A stretch of DNA of 64,000 nucleotides from Gammaproteobacteria bacterium UBA2675 (GTDB lineage Bacteria > Pseudomonadota > Gammaproteobacteria > Pseudomonadales > Pseudohongiellaceae). The stretch is taken from the NCBI GenBank assembly GCA_002354805.1, contig DEMH01000009.1, forward strand, positions 186,001 to 250,000, written 5' to 3'. Made by a program: the position numbers and the translations under genes. This document shows positions 8,407-16,609 of the stretch, piece after piece (the stretch's first letter is position 1; each line of letters opens with the position of its first letter). Below the pieces are notes generated by a model. The model made no database searches, was not told where the DNA came from, and saw only the letters and a list, made by a program, of their open reading frames with translations.

Positions 8407-9198
8407 ATGGATAGAAAACGTGCAGTACTTACCGTGTTTTTGATTGGATGGGTCGGTGCAGGGAGCGCTCTCGCGCAGCAAGCACCAGTCGACCCAAACG
8501 ATATAGAACCCAATGTGGTCGGAGTCAGGGACGAATCGGAGCTTACCGAAGAGGAGGCAGAAAGCCCTGCCATCGTGGCCGTAGCGGAGTACCGCGACCC
8601 GCTGCAGCCACTCAATCGGGCAATCTTTGCATTTAATGATGTCTCTTACCGGTATGTCATTACACCTGCCGCCAGAGCCTATCGCACTTCTGTACCGCCG
8701 CCGGTGCGGACTGGCATAGGCAATTTTTTCCATAACCTGAAAACACCAATTTATCTCGTCAATCATCTGCTGCAGGGCAAACCACGCGAAGCAGGCACGG
8801 ATGTGGGCCGGTTTCTGATAAACACAACCATCGGTGTGCTGGGTTTTATGGATCCAGCTACAACACAGTTCGAGCTTGAGAAACGAACTCCCAATGCCGG
8901 TGACACGCTTGAGGGTTACGGCGCAGGCTACGGAATATACTTGGTGCTGCCATTTATCGGTCCTTCAAACCTGCGTGATGGTGGCGGGACCATGTTTGAT
9001 TCCATGCTCAATCCCATTCAGTACACGATGGATAATCCAGAGGGGCTCGCAGTCAGAATCTTCGATAACTTCCAGCAGTATGCACCGTTTGCTGAGACCT
9101 ATTTTGATATCAGGGATGAAAGCCAGGACCCATATATCTTTATGAGAAACCTACATCTTCAGGGATTGGAACGCGATGCAGCCTACGCAGAAGAGTGA
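8407..9198 (+). CDS. mlaA: MlaA/VacJ family outer-membrane lipid-asymmetry protein, without lipobox
   Basis: A 263-residue MlaA homologue (YRDPLQPLNRAIFAFNDVSYRY; LINTTIGVLGFMDPA; GYGAGYGIYLVLPFIGPSNLRDGGG). MlaA forms a donut in the outer membrane that removes mislocalised phospholipids from the outer leaflet. Here the signal peptide ends in ...GSALAQQ with no cysteine, so the protein lacks the lipobox normal for MlaA. It would be released by signal peptidase I rather than lipid-anchored. The last 23 bases overlap the downstream RND transporter gene. No mlaFEDCB genes are nearby, so the RND protein may be its functional partner (inference). Confidence 0.9.
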   Translation: MDRKRAVLTVFLIGWVGAGSALAQQAPVDPNDIEPNVVGVRDESELTEEEAESPAIVAVAEYRDPLQPLNRAIFAFNDVSYRYVITPAARAYRTSVPPPVRTGIGNFFHNLKTPIYLVNHLLQGKPREAGTDVGRFLINTTIGVLGFMDPATTQFELEKRTPNAGDTLEGYGAGYGIYLVLPFIGPSNLRDGGGTMFDSMLNPIQYTMDNPEGLAVRIFDNFQQYAPFAETYFDIRDESQDPYIFMRNLHLQGLERDAAYAEE

Positions 9199-11497
9199 CA
9201 AGCCAACTGGCGGATTCAGGGACAGCATTGTCAATCTGATTATCGCGCAGCCTCTGCTGATTCTTTGTCTGTTTCTGGTGTTGGCCGGCGGGCTTGGATG
9301 GCAGGCGCAGAACTTCGAAATAGATGCGTCACCTGACACCCTGTTGACGCGTGACAACGAACTCTATCAGCAGACCCAGCAGGTCAATGAGCGCTACGCA
9401 CCTCAGGAATTTCTGCTTCTCACCTATGAACCACTGAATCAGCAGCTTTACTCGGACCAGACCTTTGACGACATCCTGACAATAGCGGATGACATCATGG
9501 AATTGCCGCGCGTTGAATCGGTGCGACATATTCTGAACGTGCCGGTGTTTTCAGGTGTAGAAGGTGTCACGGAGCTTGACGCTGATCTGTCAGGGCTCTC
9601 CATCGATCCGGAAAACTACGACTCTGAGGCATTGCGGGACTCGTTCGACAATCATCCGATTTATACCAATCTACTGGTCAACGAAGATCAAACCGCCACG
9701 GCCATGCAGATCCTGTTTCGTGATGTCGAGGGGGAGTACAGCCAGCAGGAGCTGGAGCAGATGCGCGTCGATGAAGTCGATCGCATTCGTGAACTGACAG
9801 CTCCTTACGCCGAGCGTGCCAGTATCCATCTTGGCGGCGTACATGTTATCGCGTACCAGCTGATCAATATTATCAGCAGCGATCTCATTGTCTTCGGTCT
9901 GGCTATAGCGGCATTGATCTGTGTGCTGCTGCTTATTCTGTTTCGCGGATTGCGCTGGGTAGCAATTCCGGTTATCTGCTGTGCCTGCAGTGTGTTGCCT
10001 ACCATGGGACTGTTTGCCTTGCTGGGCATCAAGGCTACGGTGATCTCTGCCAATTTTATTGCCTTGCAGCTGATACTCACGCTGGCCATTGTCATCCATT
10101 TGATCGTTCAGTATCGGGAAGAGGTAACTGATGATAGCGGTGACCATAAAAACCGCATTCGTAGAACACTACAACACAAGATAGGTCCGTGCCTGTTTGC
10201 CGGGGTGACCACCTCAGTTGGTTTTGCTTCGCTGATCTTTAGCGACATACAACCGGTGATCAGTTTTGGCTGGATGATGATCATTGCGATGGGTTTCTCG
10301 ATTCTGGCCAGCCTGGTGCTGTTTCCGGTGCTGGTCCTGTTGCTGCCGAGAGGCGAGATTCACGACGATTATCGCGGACTGACCGGCCTGGTTGGCGGTA
10401 TGCGAAAGCTGGCGCTGGGTAAACCAGTGCTCGTGTGTATTGCTGCTGCGTTGATACTGGCTGTCGGTATTGCTGGCGCGACGCTGTTATCTGTGGAAAA
10501 CAGTTTTATTAATTACTTTCGAACGTCAACACTGATCCACCAGGAGCTGGCATACATAGATCAGGACTTTGGCGGCACCACGCCGCTGGATATCACCTAC
10601 CAGATTCAGGAAACGCCTGATAATCCTGATCTGATCATGTCTGCCGAAGCTTCGTTGACGCTGCAGCGCATTCATCAGGTCATGGAGAATTTTGAGGCGA
10701 CAGGACGCATTCTTTCGCCAGTCAACCTGACAGATCTGGCACGTGAAGTTAATAATGATCGACCCATCACCGAGTATGAACTCACAGCGATTTACTGGCT
10801 GATGGAGGAGGAATTCCGCGAAGATCTGGTGGGTTCATTTTTTAATGAGGAGCTACAGGAAGTCCGCTTCAATGTCTGGATACAGGACCTGACACCTGGG
10901 CTGAATCGAGCGGAGTTTCTGGATCAGGTCAGGACGGATCTGGCTGCTATCGGCGTGACGGAAGAGAGCTATCAGCTGACCAATCTGTTTATGCTTTATC
11001 AGCAGATTATGCAGAAGCTGTTCGATTCGCAGATAAAGACCCTGGGGCTGGTATATATCGCCATTACCCTGATGTTTATGTTGATATTCCGATCCGTGAA
11101 GATCGCTCTGGTGGCAATTGTCCCAAATATTATTTCAACAGCAGCGATATTCGGGGTGATGGGATGGGCAGGGCTGCCGCTGGACCTGATGACAATTACA
11201 ATCGCGGCAATTGTGATGGGTATCGCCGTAGATGACACGATTCATTATATCCACCGATATCTGGAGGAGCGAAAATCCAACGATGTCGAGGTCGCGATTG
11301 ATAATACGCATCGCAGTGTCGGCATGGCAGTTCTCTACACTTCGGTACTGATTGCTGCCGGGTTCTCGATGCTGGCGTTTTCAGATTTTGTGCCAAGCGT
11401 GATCTTTGGCCTGTTGACGGCGCTGGCTATGATTATGGCGCTACTGGCGGATCTCTGTTTATTGCCAGTGTTGCTGAAGCGATTTGTTTCTTCATAA
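9176..11497 (+). CDS. RND/MMPL superfamily transporter with two SSD-like membrane domains
   Basis: A 773-residue inner-membrane protein. It has a TM1 near residues 25-45, a large periplasmic loop, a block of about five helices (residues about 225-400), a second TM and periplasmic loop, and a final five-helix block containing GIAVDDTIHYIHRYLEE. This is the architecture of MMPL/HpnN-type RND proteins, which move lipids or hydrophobic molecules using the proton gradient. The gene overlaps mlaA by 23 bases and ends at a strong terminator, so the two form a two-gene operon. Transport of phospholipid or another lipid together with MlaA is inferred. The substrate is not determined. Confidence 0.88.
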   Translation: MQPTQKSDKPTGGFRDSIVNLIIAQPLLILCLFLVLAGGLGWQAQNFEIDASPDTLLTRDNELYQQTQQVNERYAPQEFLLLTYEPLNQQLYSDQTFDDILTIADDIMELPRVESVRHILNVPVFSGVEGVTELDADLSGLSIDPENYDSEALRDSFDNHPIYTNLLVNEDQTATAMQILFRDVEGEYSQQELEQMRVDEVDRIRELTAPYAERASIHLGGVHVIAYQLINIISSDLIVFGLAIAALICVLLLILFRGLRWVAIPVICCACSVLPTMGLFALLGIKATVISANFIALQLILTLAIVIHLIVQYREEVTDDSGDHKNRIRRTLQHKIGPCLFAGVTTSVGFASLIFSDIQPVISFGWMMIIAMGFSILASLVLFPVLVLLLPRGEIHDDYRGLTGLVGGMRKLALGKPVLVCIAAALILAVGIAGATLLSVENSFINYFRTSTLIHQELAYIDQDFGGTTPLDITYQIQETPDNPDLIMSAEASLTLQRIHQVMENFEATGRILSPVNLTDLAREVNNDRPITEYELTAIYWLMEEEFREDLVGSFFNEELQEVRFNVWIQDLTPGLNRAEFLDQVRTDLAAIGVTEESYQLTNLFMLYQQIMQKLFDSQIKTLGLVYIAITLMFMLIFRSVKIALVAIVPNIISTAAIFGVMGWAGLPLDLMTITIAAIVMGIAVDDTIHYIHRYLEERKSNDVEVAIDNTHRSVGMAVLYTSVLIAAGFSMLAFSDFVPSVIFGLLTALAMIMALLADLCLLPVLLKRFVSS

Positions 11498-11498
11498 A

Positions 11499-11528
11499 AA
11501 AGAGCCTGGATTACCAGGCTCTTTTTTA
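11499..11528 (+). terminator. Strong Rho-independent terminator
   Basis: A perfect stem GAGCCTGG/CCAGGCTC with an ATTA loop is flanked by A6 and T6. It sits just after the RND transporter stop. The flanking A and T runs make it effective in both directions, so it also serves the minus-strand small lipoprotein gene at 11593-11769. Confidence 0.93.
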
Positions 11529-11592
11529 TCGATCATTTTACAATAATCATTGTTGCATGCCCTGTCGTTGTCAGGGAACTGCATACTGAATC

Positions 11593-11769
11593 TTAGCAGT
11601 CTGCGCCGCCAACCGCTTCACAGGCTTCTTCTGCGGCGTCTTCAGTCGCGTCCATAACTTCTTCGGCGGCATTATCAATGCTCTCGCCAGCTTCTTCTGC
11701 AGGACCGTCACTGCATGCGGCAAGTGTCATGAACCCCATAAATGTAAAAATAATTGCAATCAATCGCAT
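11593..11769 (-). CDS. Small acidic lipoprotein (58 aa), entericidin-like
   Basis: A short minus-strand gene with a good RBS (CAGGAG, 8 nt before ATG). The protein starts MRLIAIIFTFMGFMTLAACS, a signal peptide ending in the lipobox LAAC at Cys19. The mature part is about 40 residues, very rich in Glu, Asp and Ala (EEAGESIDNAAEEVMDATED), and ends ACEAVGGADC with two further cysteines. The size and helical acidic character resemble entericidin-like and other tiny outer-membrane lipoproteins, but no family assignment is secure. Function unknown. Its 3' side is covered by the bidirectional terminator at 11499-11528. Confidence 0.7.
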   Translation of the reverse strand: MRLIAIIFTFMGFMTLAACSDGPAEEAGESIDNAAEEVMDATEDAAEEACEAVGGADC

Positions 11770-11841
11770 AAATTTTTCTCCTGGTTTACGTCCGTGATTT
11801 GATTAGTGTGTGAAACTTCAGAATTTGCTGTATGTTCACCA

Positions 11842-12015
11842 CTACATGGGAGGTTTTCCTCGTACGGCTCTTGCGATCAGCGCGATCACAAAAAGTACGA
11901 TGAAAACAAAAAACAGTATCTCAGCAATCCCTACCGCAGCCCCAGCGATACCGGTGAAACCCAGCAAGCCAGCAATGATGGCGATTACAAGAAACGTTAA
12001 CGCCCAACCCAACAT
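11842..12015 (-). CDS. DUF1328 (YtjA) family small membrane protein
   Basis: A 57-residue, almost fully hydrophobic protein (MLGWALTFLVIAIIAGLLGF; GIAEILFFVFIVLFVIALI) ending in the basic tail RAVRGKPPM, a full-length match to the DUF1328/YtjA family. The start at 12015 has a near-consensus AAGGAGG six bases upstream. A short inverted repeat AAGAC-ACTAA-GTCTT (12029-12043) lies in the leader next to the RBS and might influence translation or be an operator. Family members are stress- or stationary-phase-associated in several proteobacteria, but their function is unknown. Confidence 0.88.
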   Translation of the reverse strand: MLGWALTFLVIAIIAGLLGFTGIAGAAVGIAEILFFVFIVLFVIALIARAVRGKPPM

Positions 12016-12136
12016 GTTACTCCTCCTTAAGACACTAAGTCTTGAGTGATTGTTCATGTGGTGCCATTCGATAATGACAAATTTCCTTTTCAATAGCAAA
12101 ACGGCTGCCGAGCGTTATTATTCCATGTGCTTTCCG

Positions 12137-13207
12137 TCACTGGTGTGACACAGCGCTTTGCAGTGCCTGCTGCTGGGCCAGCAGTGGAGCGATAATCTGG
12201 AATTCCACGAGATCATATAATCGGCCAAGATGGCCGCGGCGCGTGTCGCCGGGAGTGCTGTCGGATGTCGCTACAACGACCATGTCAAACATGGGCAGTA
12301 CAAAAATCAACTGGCCTCCAAACCCCCACGCCAGAGGTACCTGCAGGCCGGCCATGTCACGCAGCCACCAGCCGTAACCGTAAAAACGGCCTTCGCCGCG
12401 CGGTGACTGGGCGTGGGCCTGAAAAGACTCCTGAACCCAGTCGCCAGGGACGACCTGCTCGCCGTCAAAACGTCCCTGGTTCAGATACATCAGGCCGAAA
12501 GCCAGCATGTCTCTTGGGCGCATCTCCATATCATTGCCGCCAAAATAAACGCCTTTGGGGTCCTGGCTCCAGTACGCCATCCGAAATCCGAGCGGATCAG
12601 CAAAGTATCGCTGCGCAAACGCTTTGGCATTCAAGCCGGACGCACGCTCCAGAATTGCAGACAGAATATGTGTTGTACCGGTGCTGTAAATCATGCGGCT
12701 GCCTGGCTCAGCAATCATGGGCATGCGCAAAGCAGCGTCGACCCAATCGTCGGAGACAACCCAGCGCCCGTAGTTGCGGCCGCTGGTGCTGGTCAGTCCG
12801 GATTGCATTGTCAGCAGGTCTTCCACTGTGATCGATGCCACCGTCAGCGCCAGGTCGGTATCGACGTATTCGGGGAAGAACTCAATGATCGGCTGCTCAA
12901 CACTGTCGATGAATCCTTCTTCAATCGCGATGCCGATCAGGGCTGAGATAACGCTTTTAGACGCAGACTTCATGTTGGCAGGCTGGCTGGCGCTGCGACC
13001 GTTGAAGTAGCGCTCATAAATGGTTTCGCCATGTTGATGAATGATCAGACTGTGCAGACGCGGCAATCGCTCTGCTGAGGCGTCGACCGCGTCAAGGCTG
13101 ATTGCGTTTGCTGTTGAAGATTCTGATTGCTGTGCCGATAAGAACTGGGGAAGGACAGCGCTAAAAGCCAGCCATACGATGAGCGCCATGGACCGAACCT
13201 GGAACAA
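12137..13207 (-). CDS. Exported serine hydrolase, beta-lactamase/penicillin-binding-protein-like
   Basis: A class C beta-lactamase-related hydrolase of about 356 residues. The start is placed at a TTG (13205-13207) because a strong AGGAGG lies 8 bases upstream and the result is a good signal peptide (MFQVRSMALIVWLAFSAVLPQFLSAQQ). The ATG at 13189 is the alternative. The catalytic SxxK is SASK (Ser81, Lys84) and the second-motif Tyr is probably Tyr174 (IYSTGT). The C-terminal GFGG probably replaces the KTG/HxG box. Such proteins act as esterases, D-aminopeptidases or peptidoglycan hydrolases rather than antibiotic beta-lactamases. Substrate unknown. Confidence 0.82.
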   Translation of the reverse strand: MFQVRSMALIVWLAFSAVLPQFLSAQQSESSTANAISLDAVDASAERLPRLHSLIIHQHGETIYERYFNGRSASQPANMKSASKSVISALIGIAIEEGFIDSVEQPIIEFFPEYVDTDLALTVASITVEDLLTMQSGLTSTSGRNYGRWVVSDDWVDAALRMPMIAEPGSRMIYSTGTTHILSAILERASGLNAKAFAQRYFADPLGFRMAYWSQDPKGVYFGGNDMEMRPRDMLAFGLMYLNQGRFDGEQVVPGDWVQESFQAHAQSPRGEGRFYGYGWWLRDMAGLQVPLAWGFGGQLIFVLPMFDMVVVATSDSTPGDTRRGHLGRLYDLVEFQIIAPLLAQQQALQSAVSHQ

Positions 13208-13578
13208 AATGTTGTCCTCCTGGTTGTTGCGGATATTGAGAGAGCGTTGCTGAATTGCATCATAAACAATTACAGGCATAAAAAAACGTCTGCCTGAGTC
13301 AAGTGATTTACCTGTCCAGACAGACGCCATCGCCCTTCTCTCACTGCAAGTACGCATATTGGAGTGAGTCGGTTCATTAAACTGGGAAGCAGTTATCATG
13401 CCACAACAAAAGCACCCAGTAGTGCGTTCGCCAGATTCACGTAAATTGGCGTTTTTTCGACTGTATCTATAATCTGGAAGGGGTGTAATAATACCTGACT
13501 GGAAATATCCGCCCAATTTTGGTGCGCCAGCATACTTCAGGTGGCCAATTTGGGGCCGTTTGGCTTGCCGGTACTGAT
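13208..13578. other. Intergenic region between divergent serine hydrolase and diguanylate cyclase genes
   Basis: No convincing gene was seen. The left end holds the RBS of the serine hydrolase. A sigma70-like promoter facing right lies at 13446-13473. The remaining part has imperfect repeats around CGTCTG/CAGACG (near 13287-13330) but no clear terminator. In-frame extensions of both flanking reading frames enter this region but lack ribosome-binding sites. Confidence 0.5.
13446..13473 (+). promoter_or_regulatory. Putative sigma70 promoter of the diguanylate cyclase gene
   Basis: TTGGCG (13446-13451) and a consensus TATAAT (13468-13473) are separated by 16 bp and face the GGDEF gene that starts about 105 bp downstream. 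Confidence 0.6.
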
Positions 13579-14772
13579 ATGACCGATCTTCAGAGCAAGG
13601 ATTACAGAATATCTCCATGGACGGCCGAGTTCCAGGATCCGGCGGTCGAGAGGGAGTATTGCCGCACGGTCGAGCGCGATAATGCGCGTTTTTTGCGTGT
13701 AGCGCTTTTCATTTGGGCCGCTTTACTGCTTGCCTTTGCACCTCTGGATTGGTTCACGCTCGGCGACAGCGAAGCTTTCTACTGGGTTTCCGCAGCACGC
13801 TTTGTCAATGCAATCGCCATGATCTGGTTGGCTGGTATGCTTCTAAGGCGGCCGCATTGGGTAAGCTGGGGTTGGCCAGTTACAATAGCTGCGATTCTGG
13901 GCTATTTGCTGTTCTTTGCCTACATCAGGCTCATTCCAGATAGCGGTCCACTGGGTCTGGCAGTACTCATGTTGTTGCTTTTTAGCCTCTATGTGTTTAT
14001 CCCTAATCGCGTGCCTCTGAACAATATTATTGCAGGGACCGGGATTTTGGGGGTGTTGCTGACGTCGATATCAGCAGGATTGGATCTGCTAAGTCTGATA
14101 TACCTCGCGGTATTGTTAGTCTGGCCGGCCGGTGTCGGCTATTTTACAGCCTTGCGAATTGGTATCGGCAATAGGAGAGCATACCTGTTATTGCTGAAGT
14201 CTCAGCGGACTAACAAAGAGCTCGAGCAGGAAATTCGGCGTCGCCAGCAGTTGGAAAAAGAGCTGAAGTGGCAGGCCCAGACCGACCCGCTCACGGGGCT
14301 GTTTAATCGCAGGCAGTATGAGCTGCTGTTCAACCAGGAAATGGCAAGCGCCCGGCGCAACAAAACACCGCTGACGCTGGGGCTGATTGACCTGGATCAC
14401 TTCAAGGCCATCAATGACAGATATGGTCACGATCTGGGAGATCACGTACTCTGCCAGGTCGCCGATATTCTTCAGCAACCATTGCGTGAGTCGGATATCC
14501 TCGGTCGGTTCGGTGGTGAGGAATTTATCATCATCCTCCCCAGGACTGGCGTGGATCAGGCGCGGGTTGTGGCCGAGCGTATGCGCATTGCTCTCTCTGA
14601 AACCATCATCAGCCATCAAGGGCAGACATTGGTCGTCAGTGCGACGTTCGCACTGGCAGAACTGGCGCCCGAAGACAAAGATATCAACTCCGTGATTCGT
14701 CGAGCGGATGAGGCTCTCTACGAGGGCAAAGGCAGTGGCCGCAACTGTGTTGTCTGCGTGAGAGCTGCCTGA
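13579..14772 (+). CDS. Membrane-bound diguanylate cyclase (GGDEF domain)
   Basis: A 397-residue protein. About six transmembrane helices (residues about 40-195) form an uncharacterised sensor region. A short helical linker (about 205-232) then leads to a C-terminal GGDEF domain beginning DPLTGLFNRRQYE. The active-site motif is GGEEF (312-316), so it should synthesise cyclic di-GMP. The inhibitory I-site RxxD is present as RESD (303-306), five residues before GGEEF, so product feedback inhibition is expected. The start at 13579 (ATG) is preferred over a GTG 60 bases upstream, although no strong RBS is visible. rsuA follows after 5 bp. Confidence 0.9.
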   Translation: MTDLQSKDYRISPWTAEFQDPAVEREYCRTVERDNARFLRVALFIWAALLLAFAPLDWFTLGDSEAFYWVSAARFVNAIAMIWLAGMLLRRPHWVSWGWPVTIAAILGYLLFFAYIRLIPDSGPLGLAVLMLLLFSLYVFIPNRVPLNNIIAGTGILGVLLTSISAGLDLLSLIYLAVLLVWPAGVGYFTALRIGIGNRRAYLLLLKSQRTNKELEQEIRRRQQLEKELKWQAQTDPLTGLFNRRQYELLFNQEMASARRNKTPLTLGLIDLDHFKAINDRYGHDLGDHVLCQVADILQQPLRESDILGRFGGEEFIIILPRTGVDQARVVAERMRIALSETIISHQGQTLVVSATFALAELAPEDKDINSVIRRADEALYEGKGSGRNCVVCVRAA

Positions 14773-14777
14773 CCCCT

Positions 14778-15473
14778 ATGCGACTTGATAAGTATCTCAG
14801 TCAGGCCAGCGGTCTGTCCCGCTCGCAGGCCCGTGATGCAATCAAGAACGGCGGGGTCAAGGTCAACGACCAGCTGGTTAAACGCGTCGATCATCAGCTT
14901 GCTGCAGATGCCGTTGTGACCTGGGGTGACGAGCTGGTTTCACCAGGCTCGGCCCGCTACTTTATGCTGCACAAACCTCCCGGATATGTCAGTGCCACGC
15001 GAGACAGCGATCACCCTGTCGTACTGGACCTGCTGGATGAATACCCGCGGGGATTGTCTGTGGCAGGACGTCTGGACAAAGACACAACCGGTCTGGTGCT
15101 GATCAGTGACGACGGTGCCTGGGTGCACGCCATCATTTCACCGCGGCGCGATTGCGAAAAGGTGTACCAGGCGGAGCTCGATGCTGAAATTGATGACAAG
15201 ATGGTCACGGCGTTTGCGCATGGAATGACTTTGCGCAATGAAGACAAACCCACCTTGCCAGCACAATTAAAAGTCCTGTCCGGCCGGCTGGTCGAAGTCA
15301 GAATTCGTGAGGGCAAATACCATCAGGTAAAGCGCATGTTTGCCGCCTGCGGAAGAAAGGTCCTGGCATTGCATCGAACACAGATTGGCTCTATTGTGCT
15401 CGACCCATCACTGGCGCCAGGGGGCTACCGGGCGCTGACAGAGGAAGAAGTCAGAAGTATAGAAAAAGGCTGA
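14778..15473 (+). CDS. rsuA: 16S rRNA pseudouridine(516) synthase RsuA
   Basis: A 231-residue enzyme of the RsuA/RluB/E/F family. The N-terminal S4 RNA-binding domain is MRLDKYLSQASGLSRSQARDAIKNGGVKVN, and the catalytic motif GRLDKDTTGL contains the nucleophilic Asp. The motif REGKYHQVKRMF is typical of RsuA. It converts U516 of 16S rRNA to pseudouridine during small-subunit assembly. It is five bases after the diguanylate cyclase gene and upstream of an RsmC-like 16S methyltransferase, giving a small rRNA-modification pair. Confidence 0.9.
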   Translation: MRLDKYLSQASGLSRSQARDAIKNGGVKVNDQLVKRVDHQLAADAVVTWGDELVSPGSARYFMLHKPPGYVSATRDSDHPVVLDLLDEYPRGLSVAGRLDKDTTGLVLISDDGAWVHAIISPRRDCEKVYQAELDAEIDDKMVTAFAHGMTLRNEDKPTLPAQLKVLSGRLVEVRIREGKYHQVKRMFAACGRKVLALHRTQIGSIVLDPSLAPGGYRALTEEEVRSIEKG

Positions 15474-15559
15474 CGGTGAGCGGGTCGGCCGCAACAGTCA
15501 TCGGAACAGGGCCGACCAGCGATCCACGTTGAAAAGAAAAGCCTGCAGGAAACCACACT

Positions 15560-16609
15560 ATGAAAGATGCCAGTCTTGACCAGCTAATGCTGGTGCTCAG
15601 CAACGCCCTGCAGAACCGCGAGCAGGTACTTTGGGTTGCCGATGAGAATCTGTCCCCTGAGATCATGATGCAGCTTCGCCCCGATACTGCACTGACGGCG
15701 ATGACCAATCGTATTGATGTGGCGGATAAGCTGAAGGGCCTGGGTGTTGCTGTTTGTGCGAGTGATTTTGATTTTGACGGTCTGGGAAAATTCGACCGAA
15801 TTGTGTATCGACTGTCGAAAGAAAAAGCCATTGTGCATCACGTAATCAACCAGTCACTTCAGCACCTGACAGAGCAGGGCGTGCTGACATTGATTGGTGG
15901 CAAGCAGGACGGTATAAAATCCATTGTAAAAAACGCATCAGACACTTATGGCCTGAGTGCGAAGGCTAAAAAGCAGGGCATCACCTACGTCGCGGAGCTG
16001 CCGGCTCCGAATGTCGATGTCCCGGCGGACACAGCATTGCCCGATAGCAACTACGCCAATCTGCGCCAGATCAGTGTGGGTGGCGAAAAGTTCTGGACCA
16101 AGCCGGGCATCTTCGGTTGGGATAAAGTGGATCGCGGCAGCCAGTTACTTGCTGAATCGCTGCCTGGCGTTTGCCAGTACATCAAATCAGTCGACAGCAT
16201 CCTGGACCTGGGCTGCGGCTGGGGCTATCTGATGTTGCAGACAAAGTTTCTGGAGGCCGCCCGTCGAGTCGCCACCGATAACAATGTCGCGGCGGTGCTG
16301 TCCGCAGAGAAGAATTTTGCCGAAGCCTGCATGGAAGTTCTGAGTCTTGTCGATGATTGTGGTGCGTCACTTCAGGAGCGGTTTGACCTGATTGTCTGCA
16401 ATCCACCATTCCACCAGGGCTTTTCACAAGGGGAAGCAGTCACGCTGAAATTCCTGCAGGCAGCCAGGCGGTTGAGCCGTCGCAGCACGCGCGCAGTGTT
16501 TGTGGTCAATCAGTTTATTCCGCTGGACAGACTGGGTGCGCAGTACTTTTCCCGAATTCAGGTTGTGGCCAGCAACAACGGTTTTACGGTGTACGAGCTG
16601 CGTCCCTGA
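15560..16609 (+). CDS. rsmC: RsmC-like rRNA (guanine-N2) methyltransferase
   Basis: A 349-residue two-domain class I SAM methyltransferase. The N-terminal half is a degenerate methyltransferase-like domain. The C-terminal half has the SAM-binding motif DLGCGWG and the catalytic NPPFHQG typical of m2G methyltransferases. The stretch KPGIFGWDKVDRGSQLLAESLP corresponds to the RsmC signature before motif I. RsmC methylates G1207 of 16S rRNA. The sister enzyme RlmG (G1835 of 23S) is the main alternative, and the placement next to rsuA mildly favours RsmC. The last 26 bases overlap the convergent gene at 16584-18224. Confidence 0.8.
   Translation: MKDASLDQLMLVLSNALQNREQVLWVADENLSPEIMMQLRPDTALTAMTNRIDVADKLKGLGVAVCASDFDFDGLGKFDRIVYRLSKEKAIVHHVINQSLQHLTEQGVLTLIGGKQDGIKSIVKNASDTYGLSAKAKKQGITYVAELPAPNVDVPADTALPDSNYANLRQISVGGEKFWTKPGIFGWDKVDRGSQLLAESLPGVCQYIKSVDSILDLGCGWGYLMLQTKFLEAARRVATDNNVAAVLSAEKNFAEACMEVLSLVDDCGASLQERFDLIVCNPPFHQGFSQGEAVTLKFLQAARRLSRRSTRAVFVVNQFIPLDRLGAQYFSRIQVVASNNGFTVYELRP

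Noticed and set aside
13283..13335. CGTCTG...CAGACG with an adjacent run of A as a terminator
   Set aside because: The stem is imperfect and the loop too long, and no gene ends there.
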